The notes: generated by a model from the letters alone, not told the origin. Numbered from the stretch's first letter, positions 43,896-52,643 are shown. The stretch: 64,000 nucleotides of DNA from UBA9620 sp965220695 (GCA_965220695.1 OZ244838.1:930001-994000); one strand, 5' to 3'. A program made the numbers and translations.

Positions 43896-43975
43896 TCGAT
43901 GCCCTCCGCGGACTGTCCGTCTGTTCGCGCCATGACGAACACGTCGCTCGCCGAGAGCGGTTTGGAATCCGGGCC

Positions 43976-45292
43976 CTACGGAAGAAGCTCCGCACGATGG
44001 ACGGCGCCGATCCTGCGTATCGAATGCGCCGGCACTCCCGCTCCTTCCGCGAACTCGCGCCAGCGTGACACCGCTCCCTGGACATCGCGCAGTATTGCGG
44101 TGGCCCGGCCGCGCTTCAGGCTGGCGTTCCGGGCGCAGGCCACGAAGTCGTCGACCTCGAAACCGTCGCGCTTGCCGTTCAGGGTCATCTGGTGCGCGTC
44201 GGTCCAGCGGCCCTCCGGGTTATAGCTGTAGGTGACGTCGAACGCGGGAGAGAGCCACCAGCGGCCCGAGCGATCCATCAGGAAGGCGATGTTCTTGACG
44301 TGATCGTCCTGATTGCGGGCGACGATGTTGAAGGCCATGCGCCGGAACTGCTCTTCCGCCGCGTCCTTGCCGAGCCCGAGCCGGTCGATGACGCGCAGGG
44401 CCTGTTCGTAGGAATACGCGCCCGGCTGGTTGAAGTCGTAGTGGGCCAGAGCACCCAATGACTGCATGTGGATCTTTCGGCCCGTGTCCGTGCGATCGAA
44501 GCGCCTGGTCATGAAGTGTTGGCGGCCGTTCTCAGGCAGGATCCGGCATTCGGTCATCTGGATGCCGGCCGCCCGCGCCATGGCGTGATACGCGTATTCG
44601 ATCAGCCCGTAGCCGCGGGGATCTTCCAGCTCCTTGTCCTTGTTGCCGGCTACTCCGTCGAACTTCATGAGCCAATGGAAGAAGCCGTCGCCGGCCTTGA
44701 CCTGCCCGGAGCGAACTTCGTTGGTCTCGGGATTCCAGGCGATGACCGCCTTCGCTCGGGCGCCGCCCGCCGACGTGCCGACCCGCAGGATGTCCTGCAA
44801 GGCCTGCTCCCGGCGAGCAGGCGCAAGGGAGCCTCCGAGGGCCGTGCGTTTGGTGAGGATGTCGCCGGCGAGCTCGACGAGCGCCGCGACGTCGACGCGC
44901 GCAGACCGGTGCGTCGGACCTTTGGCGGGAACGAACTCGAGCGCGCCCATGCCGCGTGTTCCGACATGGCAGAGGCGTTCGACGGCGTTGAAGTCGCCCG
45001 GGTCGCGTCCCTGTCTGGCGAGCCATGCATCGATGAGCGCATTGCCGAAGCGGTCGGGGAGCGAGTCCGCGAGAAGGCCCGGCAAGCCGTGGAACGTCTG
45101 CCGAGGCAACGCCGGAAACGAGTAGATCTCGTTGGCCAGCGGCATCGTGAGCGGCGCCACTTGCCGGCCGCCGGGAATGAAGGCCGGGTCGTACTCGAAA
45201 TGGCCTGAATCGCGGTCGTCGTTCCAGCTTACGGCTCCAATCGTTCTTCCCCATAGCCGGACCTTGGCCACGGTCACGGTTCGTCGCCCCAT
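43976..45292 (-). CDS. hipA: HipA-family kinase toxin
   Basis: 438 residues. The N-terminal HipA_N domain has LANEIYSFPALPRQTFHGL then PGLLADSLPDRFGNALI. The kinase core has GTSAGGARAKAVIAWN (phosphate-binding loop), FMTRRFDRT, the catalytic loop MAFNIVARNQDDHVKNIAFL and the metal-binding WLSPAFDVTYSYN. In the family this phosphorylates a cytosolic target such as GltX and causes growth arrest. It overlaps hipB by 19 bases, consistent with one operon. Confidence 0.92.
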   Translation of the reverse strand: MGRRTVTVAKVRLWGRTIGAVSWNDDRDSGHFEYDPAFIPGGRQVAPLTMPLANEIYSFPALPRQTFHGLPGLLADSLPDRFGNALIDAWLARQGRDPGDFNAVERLCHVGTRGMGALEFVPAKGPTHRSARVDVAALVELAGDILTKRTALGGSLAPARREQALQDILRVGTSAGGARAKAVIAWNPETNEVRSGQVKAGDGFFHWLMKFDGVAGNKDKELEDPRGYGLIEYAYHAMARAAGIQMTECRILPENGRQHFMTRRFDRTDTGRKIHMQSLGALAHYDFNQPGAYSYEQALRVIDRLGLGKDAAEEQFRRMAFNIVARNQDDHVKNIAFLMDRSGRWWLSPAFDVTYSYNPEGRWTDAHQMTLNGKRDGFEVDDFVACARNASLKRGRATAILRDVQGAVSRWREFAEGAGVPAHSIRRIGAVHRAELLP

Positions 45293-45624
45293 GACCAGTC
45301 AGCGGGCGGCTCCGGCTTGCCGGACGGGGAAGAAGCGCGTTGCCGGATCCGGCCACGCATCCAGGCCTGCTGGATCGGGCTGATGGGCGGCTCGGGAACG
45401 AGCGCGTCCAGGTTGTCCAGCAGCCCGTGGGCTCTCAGGATTCTGATGAGGTTCGCGGCCTGTGACGAAAGCCCCTTCTCGATGCGCTGCACGGTCACCG
45501 TGGAGACGCCAGCCTGCGCGGCCAACGCGGCCTGGGTGAGGTTCCGGTTCAGCCGATGGCGGGCAAGGCGGCGGCCAAGTGCTTGCAAGGCTGCGCGATC
45601 CGATGCATGAGAGGAGATCCTCAT
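45274..45624 (-). CDS. hipB: HipB-family antitoxin (Xre-type HTH)
   Basis: 116 residues from ATG 45624, preceded by AGAGG; the longer open frame upstream crosses the AT-rich promoter. An Xre-type HTH lies at about residues 14-65 (RRLARHRLNRNLTQAALAAQ, AGVSTVTVQRIEKGLS). The C-terminal tail ends ADWSWGDEP, the acidic Trp-containing end typical of HipB-like antitoxins. Confidence 0.88.
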   Translation of the reverse strand: MRISSHASDRAALQALGRRLARHRLNRNLTQAALAAQAGVSTVTVQRIEKGLSSQAANLIRILRAHGLLDNLDALVPEPPISPIQQAWMRGRIRQRASSPSGKPEPPADWSWGDEP

Positions 45625-45644
45625 AAAGCCTCTATAATGAGTAT

Positions 45645-45690
45645 TTACTCTGATGATAAGACTATAATACATCATAAATGATGTAAATAT
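45645..45690 (-). promoter_or_regulatory. hipBA promoter/operator region
   Basis: An AT-rich stretch in an otherwise GC-rich region. It contains the inverted repeat ACATCATAAATGATGT (45669-45684, 7-base arms, 2-base spacer) and repeated CTATAATGA/CTATAATAC-like hexamers suited to a -10 element. It lies about 45 bases upstream of hipB and is the likely HipB binding site. Confidence 0.6.
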
Positions 45691-45875
45691 GAACCTGGAT
45701 GGATGCCGCGCAGTTGGGGAGAAGAGAGCCTTGTGGCCGCCCAAGCCTCGCGTCTCTTCAAGCTTTCAACAATGATAGCTTAGACATGTTTTAACCTATA
45801 AAATTTTAGTTTTGATATTTACCGGCCTGGATGGCCGGTCCCGGAGACCGAATCACAAACCGGTGAGATTTCCTG

Positions 45876-47639
45876 CTACTCCCCCGGCAGCGCGAAGACG
45901 AACAGCGTGTTGCCGTTGCTCGGGCGCAGCTCCGGTGTCAGGCGGTTGAAGGCGCCAGACGTCAGCGAGCGGCCGGTGCTGACCGCAACGTACTGCCGCC
46001 CGCCGGCGGCGTAGGTGACCGGGAAACCGGTGACCGGCGAGCCGAGGTTGATCTCCCAGAGCACCTCGCCGGTCTCATGGTCGAGCGCCCGGAACCGCCC
46101 GTTGTAGTCGCCGCCGAAGACCAGTCCGCCGCCGGTCGCCATCAGCGAGCTGGTGGCGGCGCGCTGCTCGTGCTTCCACAGGAGGTCGCCGGTCTCGGCC
46201 GAGATCGCCTGGACGGTGCCGACCTGATCGGTCCCGGGCGCAATCTGGGTGCGGACGCCCAGTCCGTACAGCGACCCGTCGTTGGTCGCCATGATCCGCG
46301 CGCAGGCGTTCCGCAACGGGTAGTACATGGTGTTGGTGAGCGGGCTGTAGGCGCCCGCTTCCCAGTCCTTTCCGCCGACCAGGGTCGGACAGGCGAACAC
46401 CTCCTGGCCCTCGCGGCGGAACACGACCTCCGGGTTCTCGGACACGGCGCCGGTCGCGCCGTCGATGCCGCCGACCACATTCTGGGCCACGGTCGGCGTC
46501 GCCCACAGGAACTCGCCGGTCGCGCGGTCGAGCGTGTAGACGATACCGGTCTTGCCCGGAATCCCCGTCATCACCCGGCGCACCTCGCCCGGTTGCAACC
46601 GCGGATTGATCCAGTCGACCGCGGCCGGATTCGGACGCACGGCCGTGTCGACCAGCAGGCGCTCGAAGGGATGGTCGAGATCCCAACTGTCGTTCAGGTG
46701 CTGGTAGTACCAGACGATCTCGCCGGTGTCGGCGTCGAGCGCGAGCGTCGAGTTATGGTAGAGGTGCTTGAGGTCGGCGCCGCCGATCAGGAACTTGGGC
46801 GCCGGCGACGTCACCGACGTGCCGATGTAGACGAGGTTAAGTTCGGGGTCGTAGCTCGGCACCATCCAGGCGCCGACGTGCTTGCGGTCTTCGAACGGCA
46901 CGCCGCCCCAGGTCTCGTCGCCCGGTTCGCCCGGCGCCGGAATCGTCCGCCGCCGCCAGAGCTCCTCGCCGGTCGTCGCGTCGTGGGCGACGATGACGCA
47001 CGCGTTCGGACCGCCCCGCGGCGTGCAGCCGCGGCCCGACACAATCTTTCCCCCGGCGATGATCGGCCCGGAACTCTGGTTGGCCGGGTTCACGCGATAG
47101 TCGAGGATCTCGGTCTCCCAGGCCAGCTCACCGGTCGCCGCGTCGAGGGCGAACACGTAGTCGTCGCCGCTGGTGTCGATGATCTGCGTGTCGTAGATCG
47201 CCAGGTTCCGGTTGAGGTCGGTCAGGGCGCCAAGCATGTAGTCCCGGAGATCGTCCGGCAAGTCCCGCCGATACTCCCAGCGGAGATCGCCGGTGACAGC
47301 GTCGAGGGCCTGGATGATGTCCCGCGGGTTCGGCATGTACATCACGCCGTCGTGGACCAGCGGGGTGCCCTGCTGCAGCCCGGGGCCGAGACCGCGGGTC
47401 CAGACCATGCGGAGCTGGCCGACGTTGGCGCGGTCGATCTGGTCGAGCGGACTGTAGCCCCACCCGTTGAGCGTCCGCCGCCACATCAGCCAGTCTTCGG
47501 CCGCCGGGTCCTGGAGCATCGCGTCGGTGACCGGCGTGATCGCCGGGGCCTGTCCGTGCAGCAGCGGGGCGGTGAACCAGGACAGCCCCGACGCGAGTGA
47601 CAGGGCGAGGACGGCGCGGACGGATCGTGAAGCGAGCAT
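45876..47639 (-). CDS. PQQ-type quinoprotein dehydrogenase-like beta-propeller protein
   Basis: 587 residues from ATG 47639 (AACCTCC-type site upstream on the coding strand: GGAGGTTGAG). A signal peptide VRAVLALSLASGLSWF... ends near HGQA, so the protein is periplasmic. Propeller repeats carry the W-docking signature (ALDAVTGDLRWEYRR, ALDAATGELAWETEI, AHDATTGEELWRRR, ALDADTGEIVWYYQ, RALDHETGEVLWEI). WDLDHPFERLLVD lies at the usual active-site position. No cytochrome c domain. Related proteins oxidise alcohols with PQQ and calcium. A truncated paralogue lies at 52355-52643. Confidence 0.88.
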   Translation of the reverse strand: MLASRSVRAVLALSLASGLSWFTAPLLHGQAPAITPVTDAMLQDPAAEDWLMWRRTLNGWGYSPLDQIDRANVGQLRMVWTRGLGPGLQQGTPLVHDGVMYMPNPRDIIQALDAVTGDLRWEYRRDLPDDLRDYMLGALTDLNRNLAIYDTQIIDTSGDDYVFALDAATGELAWETEILDYRVNPANQSSGPIIAGGKIVSGRGCTPRGGPNACVIVAHDATTGEELWRRRTIPAPGEPGDETWGGVPFEDRKHVGAWMVPSYDPELNLVYIGTSVTSPAPKFLIGGADLKHLYHNSTLALDADTGEIVWYYQHLNDSWDLDHPFERLLVDTAVRPNPAAVDWINPRLQPGEVRRVMTGIPGKTGIVYTLDRATGEFLWATPTVAQNVVGGIDGATGAVSENPEVVFRREGQEVFACPTLVGGKDWEAGAYSPLTNTMYYPLRNACARIMATNDGSLYGLGVRTQIAPGTDQVGTVQAISAETGDLLWKHEQRAATSSLMATGGGLVFGGDYNGRFRALDHETGEVLWEINLGSPVTGFPVTYAAGGRQYVAVSTGRSLTSGAFNRLTPELRPSNGNTLFVFALPGE

Positions 47640-47670
47640 CTCAACCTCCTCCAGAGGGGTGCAGCGACGA

Positions 47671-47703
47671 TTGAATACAGCGGGGCATTTGCCACCGGCT
47701 GTT
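47671..47703 (+). repeat. Dispersed 33-base repeat, copy R4
   Basis: TTGAATACAGCGGGGCATTT then GCCACCGGCTGTTGA. It lies between the PQQ gene start and the split restriction gene, 4 kb from R1-R3. Confidence 0.65.
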
Positions 47704-47709
47704 GAGTGC

Positions 47710-47915
47710 CTACACGAACGAACCCCTATCCAGCGCGGCATCCGGGTCGTACCACACGGCGTTCAGGAAACCCGCGAGTTTCTCGACGAACCTCAGTATC
47801 ACGTTCGCATCAATCGGGTGGGCCGCGCGATGGTGTCGGACTTCCTCGTAGACGTTTCGTCTGCTGAAGGGCAATCGCCTCGCGTGGCGCAGCAAATACA
47901 CATTGTCGACGGCCC
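47710..47915 (-). pseudogene. Bpu10I-like restriction endonuclease, C-terminal part
   Basis: The frame VDNVYLLRHARRLPFSRRNV then VYEEVRHHRAAHPIDANVIL and FLNAVWYDPDAALDRGSFV to the stop at 47710 is the direct continuation of the 49618-50314 gene once the inserted element and one copy of CGGCCC are removed (TARA-VDNVYLL). Alone it cannot be translated. Confidence 0.82.
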
Positions 47916-47983
47916 CCCTGTGCCAATAATCTGTGAGACAACCTCCCTGTTGAGTTTAGTGTAGGGGCGGGAGAGGTGGAGAG

Positions 47984-48472
47984 ATGACTCGCATGCCAGA
48001 CGCGGTGGAGGTCGACGTGGGCGCGGGGTCGGGGGTGGAGGGAGCCCGGAGGGCGACCGGAGGCCCCGACCCGGCGACGACGTTGCCGGGTCGTGCCCCG
48101 GACCCGGAGGTGCCGGCGACGGTCCAGCGGCGGCGCTTCTCGGCCGCGTATCGGCTGCGCATTCTCAAGGCCGTCGACGCGTGCAAGAAGCCCGGCGAGG
48201 TGGGCGCCCTGTTGCGTCGCGAGGGGTTGTATTCGTCGCTCCTGACGAACTGGCGGCGGCAGCGTGAGGCGGGCGCCCTGCGGGAGATGCGCGGGCGCCG
48301 CCGCGGGCCGCCGCCGCGCCCCGTCGACCCGCGGGTGACGCAGCTCGAGGCGGAGAACCGCCGGCTGCAGCGGAAGTTGCAGCGCGCGGAGACGATCATC
48401 ACGCTCCAAAAAAAAATTGCCGAGATCCTGGGGATCCCCCTGACACCGCTCGACGACGACGAGACCGACTGA
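47984..48472 (+). CDS. IS3-family OrfA
   Basis: 162 residues. HTH part RRFSAAYRLRILKAVDACKK then LRREGLYSSLLTNWRRQREA; coiled coil VTQLEAENRRLQRKLQRAET; then an A9 run (about 48408-48416) and the tail AEILGIPLTPLDDDETD. Its stop overlaps the orfB ATG. Confidence 0.87.
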   Translation: MTRMPDAVEVDVGAGSGVEGARRATGGPDPATTLPGRAPDPEVPATVQRRRFSAAYRLRILKAVDACKKPGEVGALLRREGLYSSLLTNWRRQREAGALREMRGRRRGPPPRPVDPRVTQLEAENRRLQRKLQRAETIITLQKKIAEILGIPLTPLDDDETD

Positions 48473-49584
48473 TGCAGGCCATTACGACCATCGCCACGCC
48501 AAGTGAGACGGCGGCGCTGTGTCGCAGCGTCGGGGTGTCGCGGGCAACGCTCTATCGACAGCGGCGGCCCGCGCCGCCGCCGCCGCCGCGCCCGCGGGCG
48601 CCATCGCCGCGGGCGCTGGGTCCCACCGAACGCCAGGCGGTCCTCGACGTGCTGCACAGCCCGCGGTTCGTCGACCAGTCGCCCACCGAGGTTCATGCCA
48701 CGTTGCTCGAGGAGCAGACCTACCTCTGCTCCCCGCGCACGATGTATCGCGTGCTCGCCGCGGCCCACGAAGTGCGCGAGCGGCGCGCACAGGCCCGGCA
48801 TCCGGCCTATGCCGCCCCCGAGCTGGTCGCGACGGGCCCGAATCAGGTCTGGTCCTGGGATATCACCAAGCTCAAGGGCCCGGTGCCGTATCTCTACTAC
48901 TCGCTCTATGTGATCCTCGACCTCTTCAGCCGCTACGTCGTGGGCTGGATGGTCGCGCGGCACGAGAATGCGCACCTGGCCCAGCGCCTGCTGGCGGCGA
49001 CCTGCGCGAAGCAGGGCATCACGCCGCACCAACTCACCATTCACGCGGACCGCGGTGCGCCCATGCGCAGCACACTCGTCGCGCTGCTCTTCTCGGACCT
49101 GGGTATCACCGCCAGTCATTCGCGGCCCCGCGTAAGCAACGACAATCCGTTCTCCGAAGCGCAGTTCCGGACCGTGAAGTACCGGCCGGAGTTTCCGGCA
49201 CGGTTCGGCGCGCTCGAACACGCGCGTGGCGTCAGCCGCGACCTGTTTGCGTGGTACAACGACGCGCACCATCACAGCGGCCTGAGCTATCTGACGCCCG
49301 CCGACGTCCACTACGGCCGCGCCGCAACGGTCCTGGCGGCCCGTCACCGCACGCGCCTGGCCGCCTATGCGGCCCATCCCGAGCGGTTCGTGCACGGGCC
49401 ACCCCGTCCCGAGACAATGCCCACGGCGGTCTGGATCAATCGGCCGCCGACCCTCACCACCCAGGTGGCCCCAGCCACGACCACCGTCACCCCGGTCGAC
49501 CCACAGCCGGGCTCCATGCGCCCGCCACCACGCATCGACAATCGCCCGGGCACGGTCGTCACCAGCGTGGAGGCGCTACAGTAA
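48472..49584 (+). CDS. IS3-family OrfB transposase
   Basis: 370 residues. HTH_21-like N-terminus (PTEVHATLLEEQTYLCSPRT), rve core with NQVWSWDITKLKGPVPYLYY (first D), LTIHADRGAPMRSTLVALLF (second D), VSNDNPFSEAQFRTVKYRPE (Glu). C-terminal AWYNDAHHHSGLSYLTPADV is the usual end of the core, followed by about 100 residues of Pro/Thr-rich tail. Looks intact. Confidence 0.92.
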   Translation: MQAITTIATPSETAALCRSVGVSRATLYRQRRPAPPPPPRPRAPSPRALGPTERQAVLDVLHSPRFVDQSPTEVHATLLEEQTYLCSPRTMYRVLAAAHEVRERRAQARHPAYAAPELVATGPNQVWSWDITKLKGPVPYLYYSLYVILDLFSRYVVGWMVARHENAHLAQRLLAATCAKQGITPHQLTIHADRGAPMRSTLVALLFSDLGITASHSRPRVSNDNPFSEAQFRTVKYRPEFPARFGALEHARGVSRDLFAWYNDAHHHSGLSYLTPADVHYGRAATVLAARHRTRLAAYAAHPERFVHGPPRPETMPTAVWINRPPTLTTQVAPATTTVTPVDPQPGSMRPPPRIDNRPGTVVTSVEALQ

Positions 49585-49617
49585 ATGCTGAATCAGGTTG
49601 TCTCAAAGTCGTTGACA

Positions 49618-50314
49618 CGGCCCGGGCCGTGAGCCGAGAGTCTTCCGGAACCATGTCGAAATATTCGTTCAGCACGTAGTACTGTGCGTAAGGGCACCCT
49701 TGCTTCAGGCGAGCGGCCGTCCCGGCTGCTTCTTGAAACATCGTCTTGTCCAGGTTTACCTTACATTCCGCTGCGAGAACGGCAAGGGGGATGGACCCGG
49801 CGGCGGTCGTCTCGGCCGGAAAGTCTACGTGTGGAGAGAACTTGTAATGGATGTTCTTGCCGATAACGAAGTCCTGATCTTTCGTCTTCATCACGAGACG
49901 CGGACGCCCCGCAAGTCCCGCCAGATCTACGGGTCTGAACGACAACGACATGAACGCGCGGGTCGGACCGACGGTCAATTCAAGGTTCTCCGGTAGACCC
50001 TCGATGATGGCGGGGTGCACGAGATGCACCAGGAACTCTTCCAGGACCGAGTTGTCCAGCTTCAACTGGCCCTTCTGGCGTTTGATGAAAGGCGATCCCT
50101 GTCTTGCGATCAATTCGATTTCGAGCGTGTCCTTGTAGTCGTTCAACAGAGTGGTCATCTGCCGTACGCGCTCGTCGCCTGCCGTCGTCAACGACTGCAT
50201 GGCGGCAATCCAGCGATCGTATTGCTGGCGCGCTTCGGCGAGCAGCGCCCGGTCGCGATCACTGCATTTCGGGTTTCGCAGTGCCGCATCGAGTTTTTCG
50301 CCGTGGGGGGGCAT
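49618..50314 (-). pseudogene. Bpu10I-like restriction endonuclease, N-terminal part (interrupted by IS)
   Basis: About 232 native residues (LLNDYKDTLEIELIARQGSP, LKLDNSVLEEFLVHLVHPAI, RLVMKTKDQDFVIGKNIHYK, IPLAVLAAECKVNLDKTMFQ). The E-C-K in LAAECKVNLDKTM is the PD-(D/E)xK active-site strand of the Bpu10I family. After TARA at 49618 the reading frame runs into the IS element. The rest of the gene lies beyond it at 47710-47915. Starts 17 bases after the methylase gene. Confidence 0.83.
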
Positions 50315-50331
50315 GGTCGTTGGAGGCTGTC

Positions 50332-51594
50332 TCAGAAGTTGGACGCGCCGTTCATCACCGGCGATTCGGAAATCGTATTCAGCCCGGCCAGCGCTTCCTC
50401 GATGTTCGCCCGAACGTCGCCCGCGGCGAATTGCAGCGCGTTTCTGAGTGCGAGCTCCGCGACGGTTCGTCCAACGGTGCTTCGCGCGGCGGAGGTCTGC
50501 TTGCGGAGCACAAGTATGTCCTCGATGATTTTCGTCCCGAAGCGATTGGTGTATTTGCGTTCGTGTGACGATTCGACGTGCAGCAGGTTCCCAGTGCTGG
50601 CCAACTGCCTGATGATGTCGCCGTTCTTGAACGGTACGCCGCGGACTCGCGACTCACGGCCCACGATTACGATGGCCGTGCCGCCGTTTCTCAAGACACG
50701 ATTGAACACGTAGAGGCATCGCTCCATGTCGAGCGCGTACTGTACGACCGTCTTGAAACGGTTTCCGCGGTTTTTCCGGTTGGATCCGATTTCGCTCTGC
50801 GCGAAGCCCAAGACATCGAATCCGAGTAATTCCACGATCGCGCGATGGTTCTGATGGTAGTTGAAGACATTGATGTACGGCGGGCTCGTGATCAGCAGGT
50901 CGCATGGCGCGTCGATCGTCTGATCGGCCTTCCGGGCATCGCACCAGAACACCTCGGGCGCAACCTCGAGATGGGGCAGTTGCAGCAGGTGGTCAACGAG
51001 TCCGCGAAATGCTCGACGTACCGCGGAGACCAGGTTCCCCTTGCGTGTGGACTCCGTTTCGAAGAGCACCAATACGGACAGAAGCGTTTGAAACTCGGTA
51101 TCACATTTGTCCAGGAGCGATTGCCCGAGACTCAGAAGATCACGCGCGCGGTCGCGGAATGCGGGGCGCGTGTGCCACAAAGGGCAGTCTTCGAAATCGA
51201 CGGCGACATCATTGATGTGCGTCTCGACCGTTCGGCACAGGTACCGCCGTTCCGGTAGCGATAGCGATGACAGCGTGGAGAACTTCGCCATGGCATAGGC
51301 GGCGGGGTGCAATTCAGTGCCGTACGCGGCGATTCCTCTGGATGCGGACTCCAGCAGGACCGTGCCGGACCCACAGAACGGGTCAATGATCGCCGACGCA
51401 TGCGCGGCGAATTCATCGATCAGGTAATCGACCAACTGAGGTGTGAATTGGCCGCGCCAATTGAAAATGTTGGACCGGGTCTTCGCCGTGACGTCCAATC
51501 TGTTCTGATCGAGCATCGTTGGGGGACGCGGGTCGCCGAACAAGGATGTACCGGGTCGTCGGGGGGTGATCGGGAGGTGCGCCTGTCTAGTCAT
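50332..51594 (-). CDS. DNA methyltransferase (SPPY-type, partner of the Bpu10I-like enzyme)
   Basis: About 420 residues; starts at 51621, 51594 or 51516 are possible, and 51594 is used. The SAM-binding motif ASAIIDPFCGSGTVLLESAS is followed by the catalytic DLLITSPPYINVFNY, the order and motif of N4-cytosine/N6-adenine methylases of the SPPY type. NIFNWRGQFTPQLVDYLIDE is a conserved N-terminal block. Co-directional with, and just upstream of, the split endonuclease gene. It is now an orphan methylase that could still protect against the same specificity. Confidence 0.88.
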   Translation of the reverse strand: MTRQAHLPITPRRPGTSLFGDPRPPTMLDQNRLDVTAKTRSNIFNWRGQFTPQLVDYLIDEFAAHASAIIDPFCGSGTVLLESASRGIAAYGTELHPAAYAMAKFSTLSSLSLPERRYLCRTVETHINDVAVDFEDCPLWHTRPAFRDRARDLLSLGQSLLDKCDTEFQTLLSVLVLFETESTRKGNLVSAVRRAFRGLVDHLLQLPHLEVAPEVFWCDARKADQTIDAPCDLLITSPPYINVFNYHQNHRAIVELLGFDVLGFAQSEIGSNRKNRGNRFKTVVQYALDMERCLYVFNRVLRNGGTAIVIVGRESRVRGVPFKNGDIIRQLASTGNLLHVESSHERKYTNRFGTKIIEDILVLRKQTSAARSTVGRTVAELALRNALQFAAGDVRANIEEALAGLNTISESPVMNGASNF

Positions 51595-51861
51595 CGGTCG
51601 GCGGCTTCCGCTCCCGAACATGGCAATGCCGGCCCGCGCCGATCGGCGCCGTTGATCTGCTCGAAGGTGTACGCGAGCTGCCGTACGTCGAGGTCGTCGT
51701 GCCGGTCGCCGCGACGAGCGGATTGGCGCAAGCCCATATGCCGATTGTCACCCCACCTGACCGCGTCGTGCTGAGAATGCCCCCGCGGAAGGCCGGACGT
51801 CAAGACGGAATCGGCGCAACGTCGCGGAGGTCGGCGTGTCGTGCAGTAGGATGTCCGAGCC

Positions 51862-51945
51862 ATGGTCAAGGTGATCTCCTGGAACATCGCTCGGCGAGAA
51901 GAGGCGTGGCGCTCCCTGCACGGCTCCGATGCCGACCTGGCTGTC
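51862..51945 (+). pseudogene. Endonuclease/exonuclease/phosphatase-family fragment
   Basis: ATG 51862 begins MVKVISWNIARREEAWRSL then GSDADLA, the N-terminal strand of an EEP-fold nuclease. Homology ends at about 51945, where an inverted transposase-like fragment starts. 51600-51861 upstream shows no gene. Confidence 0.55.
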
Positions 51946-52255
51946 TACCGGGGTGATTCGACGAGCGCGGACGTACGTGCCGAGTTGTTCCTCGTCCAGA
52001 TGGGCGGCGAACCGGTCGGCGGCGTCCAGCGTCGGAGCTTTGTCGATCAGCCGACCGAGTTGGGCGATGCAGCACCTGCGCGAGGCCTCCCGGTGTGACG
52101 GTCAGGCCGACCTCGATGTCGAAGCGCCGCGCGATGGGGCGCACCACCGGAAGATCTTCCTGATATTTCGTCGCCACGCGGGACAACTCGACGGCGTCGC
52201 CGCGGTCCGGACAGGCGGTAGCCACCGGCGCTCGGCAAGTCTCGTCAACCTGCAA
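51946..52255 (-). pseudogene. IS66-like transposase fragment, deleted and frameshifted
   Basis: Reads VATKYQEDLPVVRPIARRFD then IEVGLTVTPGGLAQVLHR, two blocks that in intact IS66-like transposases are separated by the zinc-binding region (RRCxxCGRRVQG...). An internal deletion is therefore likely. A further frame (QLGRLIDKAPTLDAADRFAA, HLDEEQLGTYVRARR) may be the continuation. Tentative. Confidence 0.4.
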
Positions 52256-52354
52256 CGGACGCGGGCGGCACGCTTGCCGGCCATAGTGCGCACCAGCGCG
52301 CCGGCCGAGACGCCTGCCGCGACCTTGGGCCGGTACTTGGCGAAGGGAGCGGCC

Positions 52355-52643
52355 TGTGGACCAGCGGGGTCCCCTGCTGCAGCCCGGGGCCGAGACCGCG
52401 GGTCCAGACCATGCGGAGCTGGCCGACGTTGGCTCGGTCGATCTGGTCGAGCGGACTGTAGCCCCACCCGTTGAGCGTCCGCCGCCACATCAGCCAGTCT
52501 TCGGCCGGCGGGTCCTGGAGCATCGCGTCGGTGACCGGCGCGATCTCCGGGGCCTGTCCGTGCAGCAGCGGGGCGGCGGACCAGGACAGCCCCGCCGCGA
52601 GTGACAGGGCGAGGACGGCGCGGGCGGATCGTGAAGCGAGCAT
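52355..52643 (-). pseudogene. Truncated second copy of the PQQ-dehydrogenase-like gene
   Basis: 96 residues from ATG 52643 are almost identical to the start of the 45876-47639 protein (same signal peptide, VTDAMLQDPPAEDWLMWRRT, GLGPGLQQGTPLVH). At about 52355 the match ends and unrelated sequence follows (FAKYRPKVAAGVSAGALVRT). The upstream match also stops about 20 bases before the ATG. A duplication broken at both sides. Confidence 0.88.

Larger units (their letters stand above)
42954..43975. other. Intergenic stretch of about 1 kb carrying dispersed repeats, no intact gene
   Basis: Contains three copies of a 33-base repeat (43351, 43482, 43728), a tandem AGAATTCAGCGGGG motif (about 43692-43726) and a junction repeat at 43853. 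One short frame, 43486-43686, reads FCHGLLEGHSQAAFNQMVV then RLELEQEIPADTG. It may be the end of a lost gene but I cannot name it. Confidence 0.55.
47916..49617 (+). mobile_element. IS3-family element (two ORFs) inserted in restriction gene, 6-bp target duplication
   Basis: The ends CCCTGTGCCAATAATCTGTG and the complement of the right end (TGTCAACGACTTTGAGACAA) share TGTNNNNNAN-TNTGAGACAACCT-type inverted repeats. CGGCCC is duplicated on both sides (47910-47915 and 49618-49623). 1702 bp, with orfA and orfB on the plus strand. A solo copy of its left end lies at 37577-37640. Confidence 0.85.

Noticed and set aside
46077..47600. 507-residue plus-strand frame.
   Set aside because: Antisense to the PQQ propeller gene; low-complexity composition.
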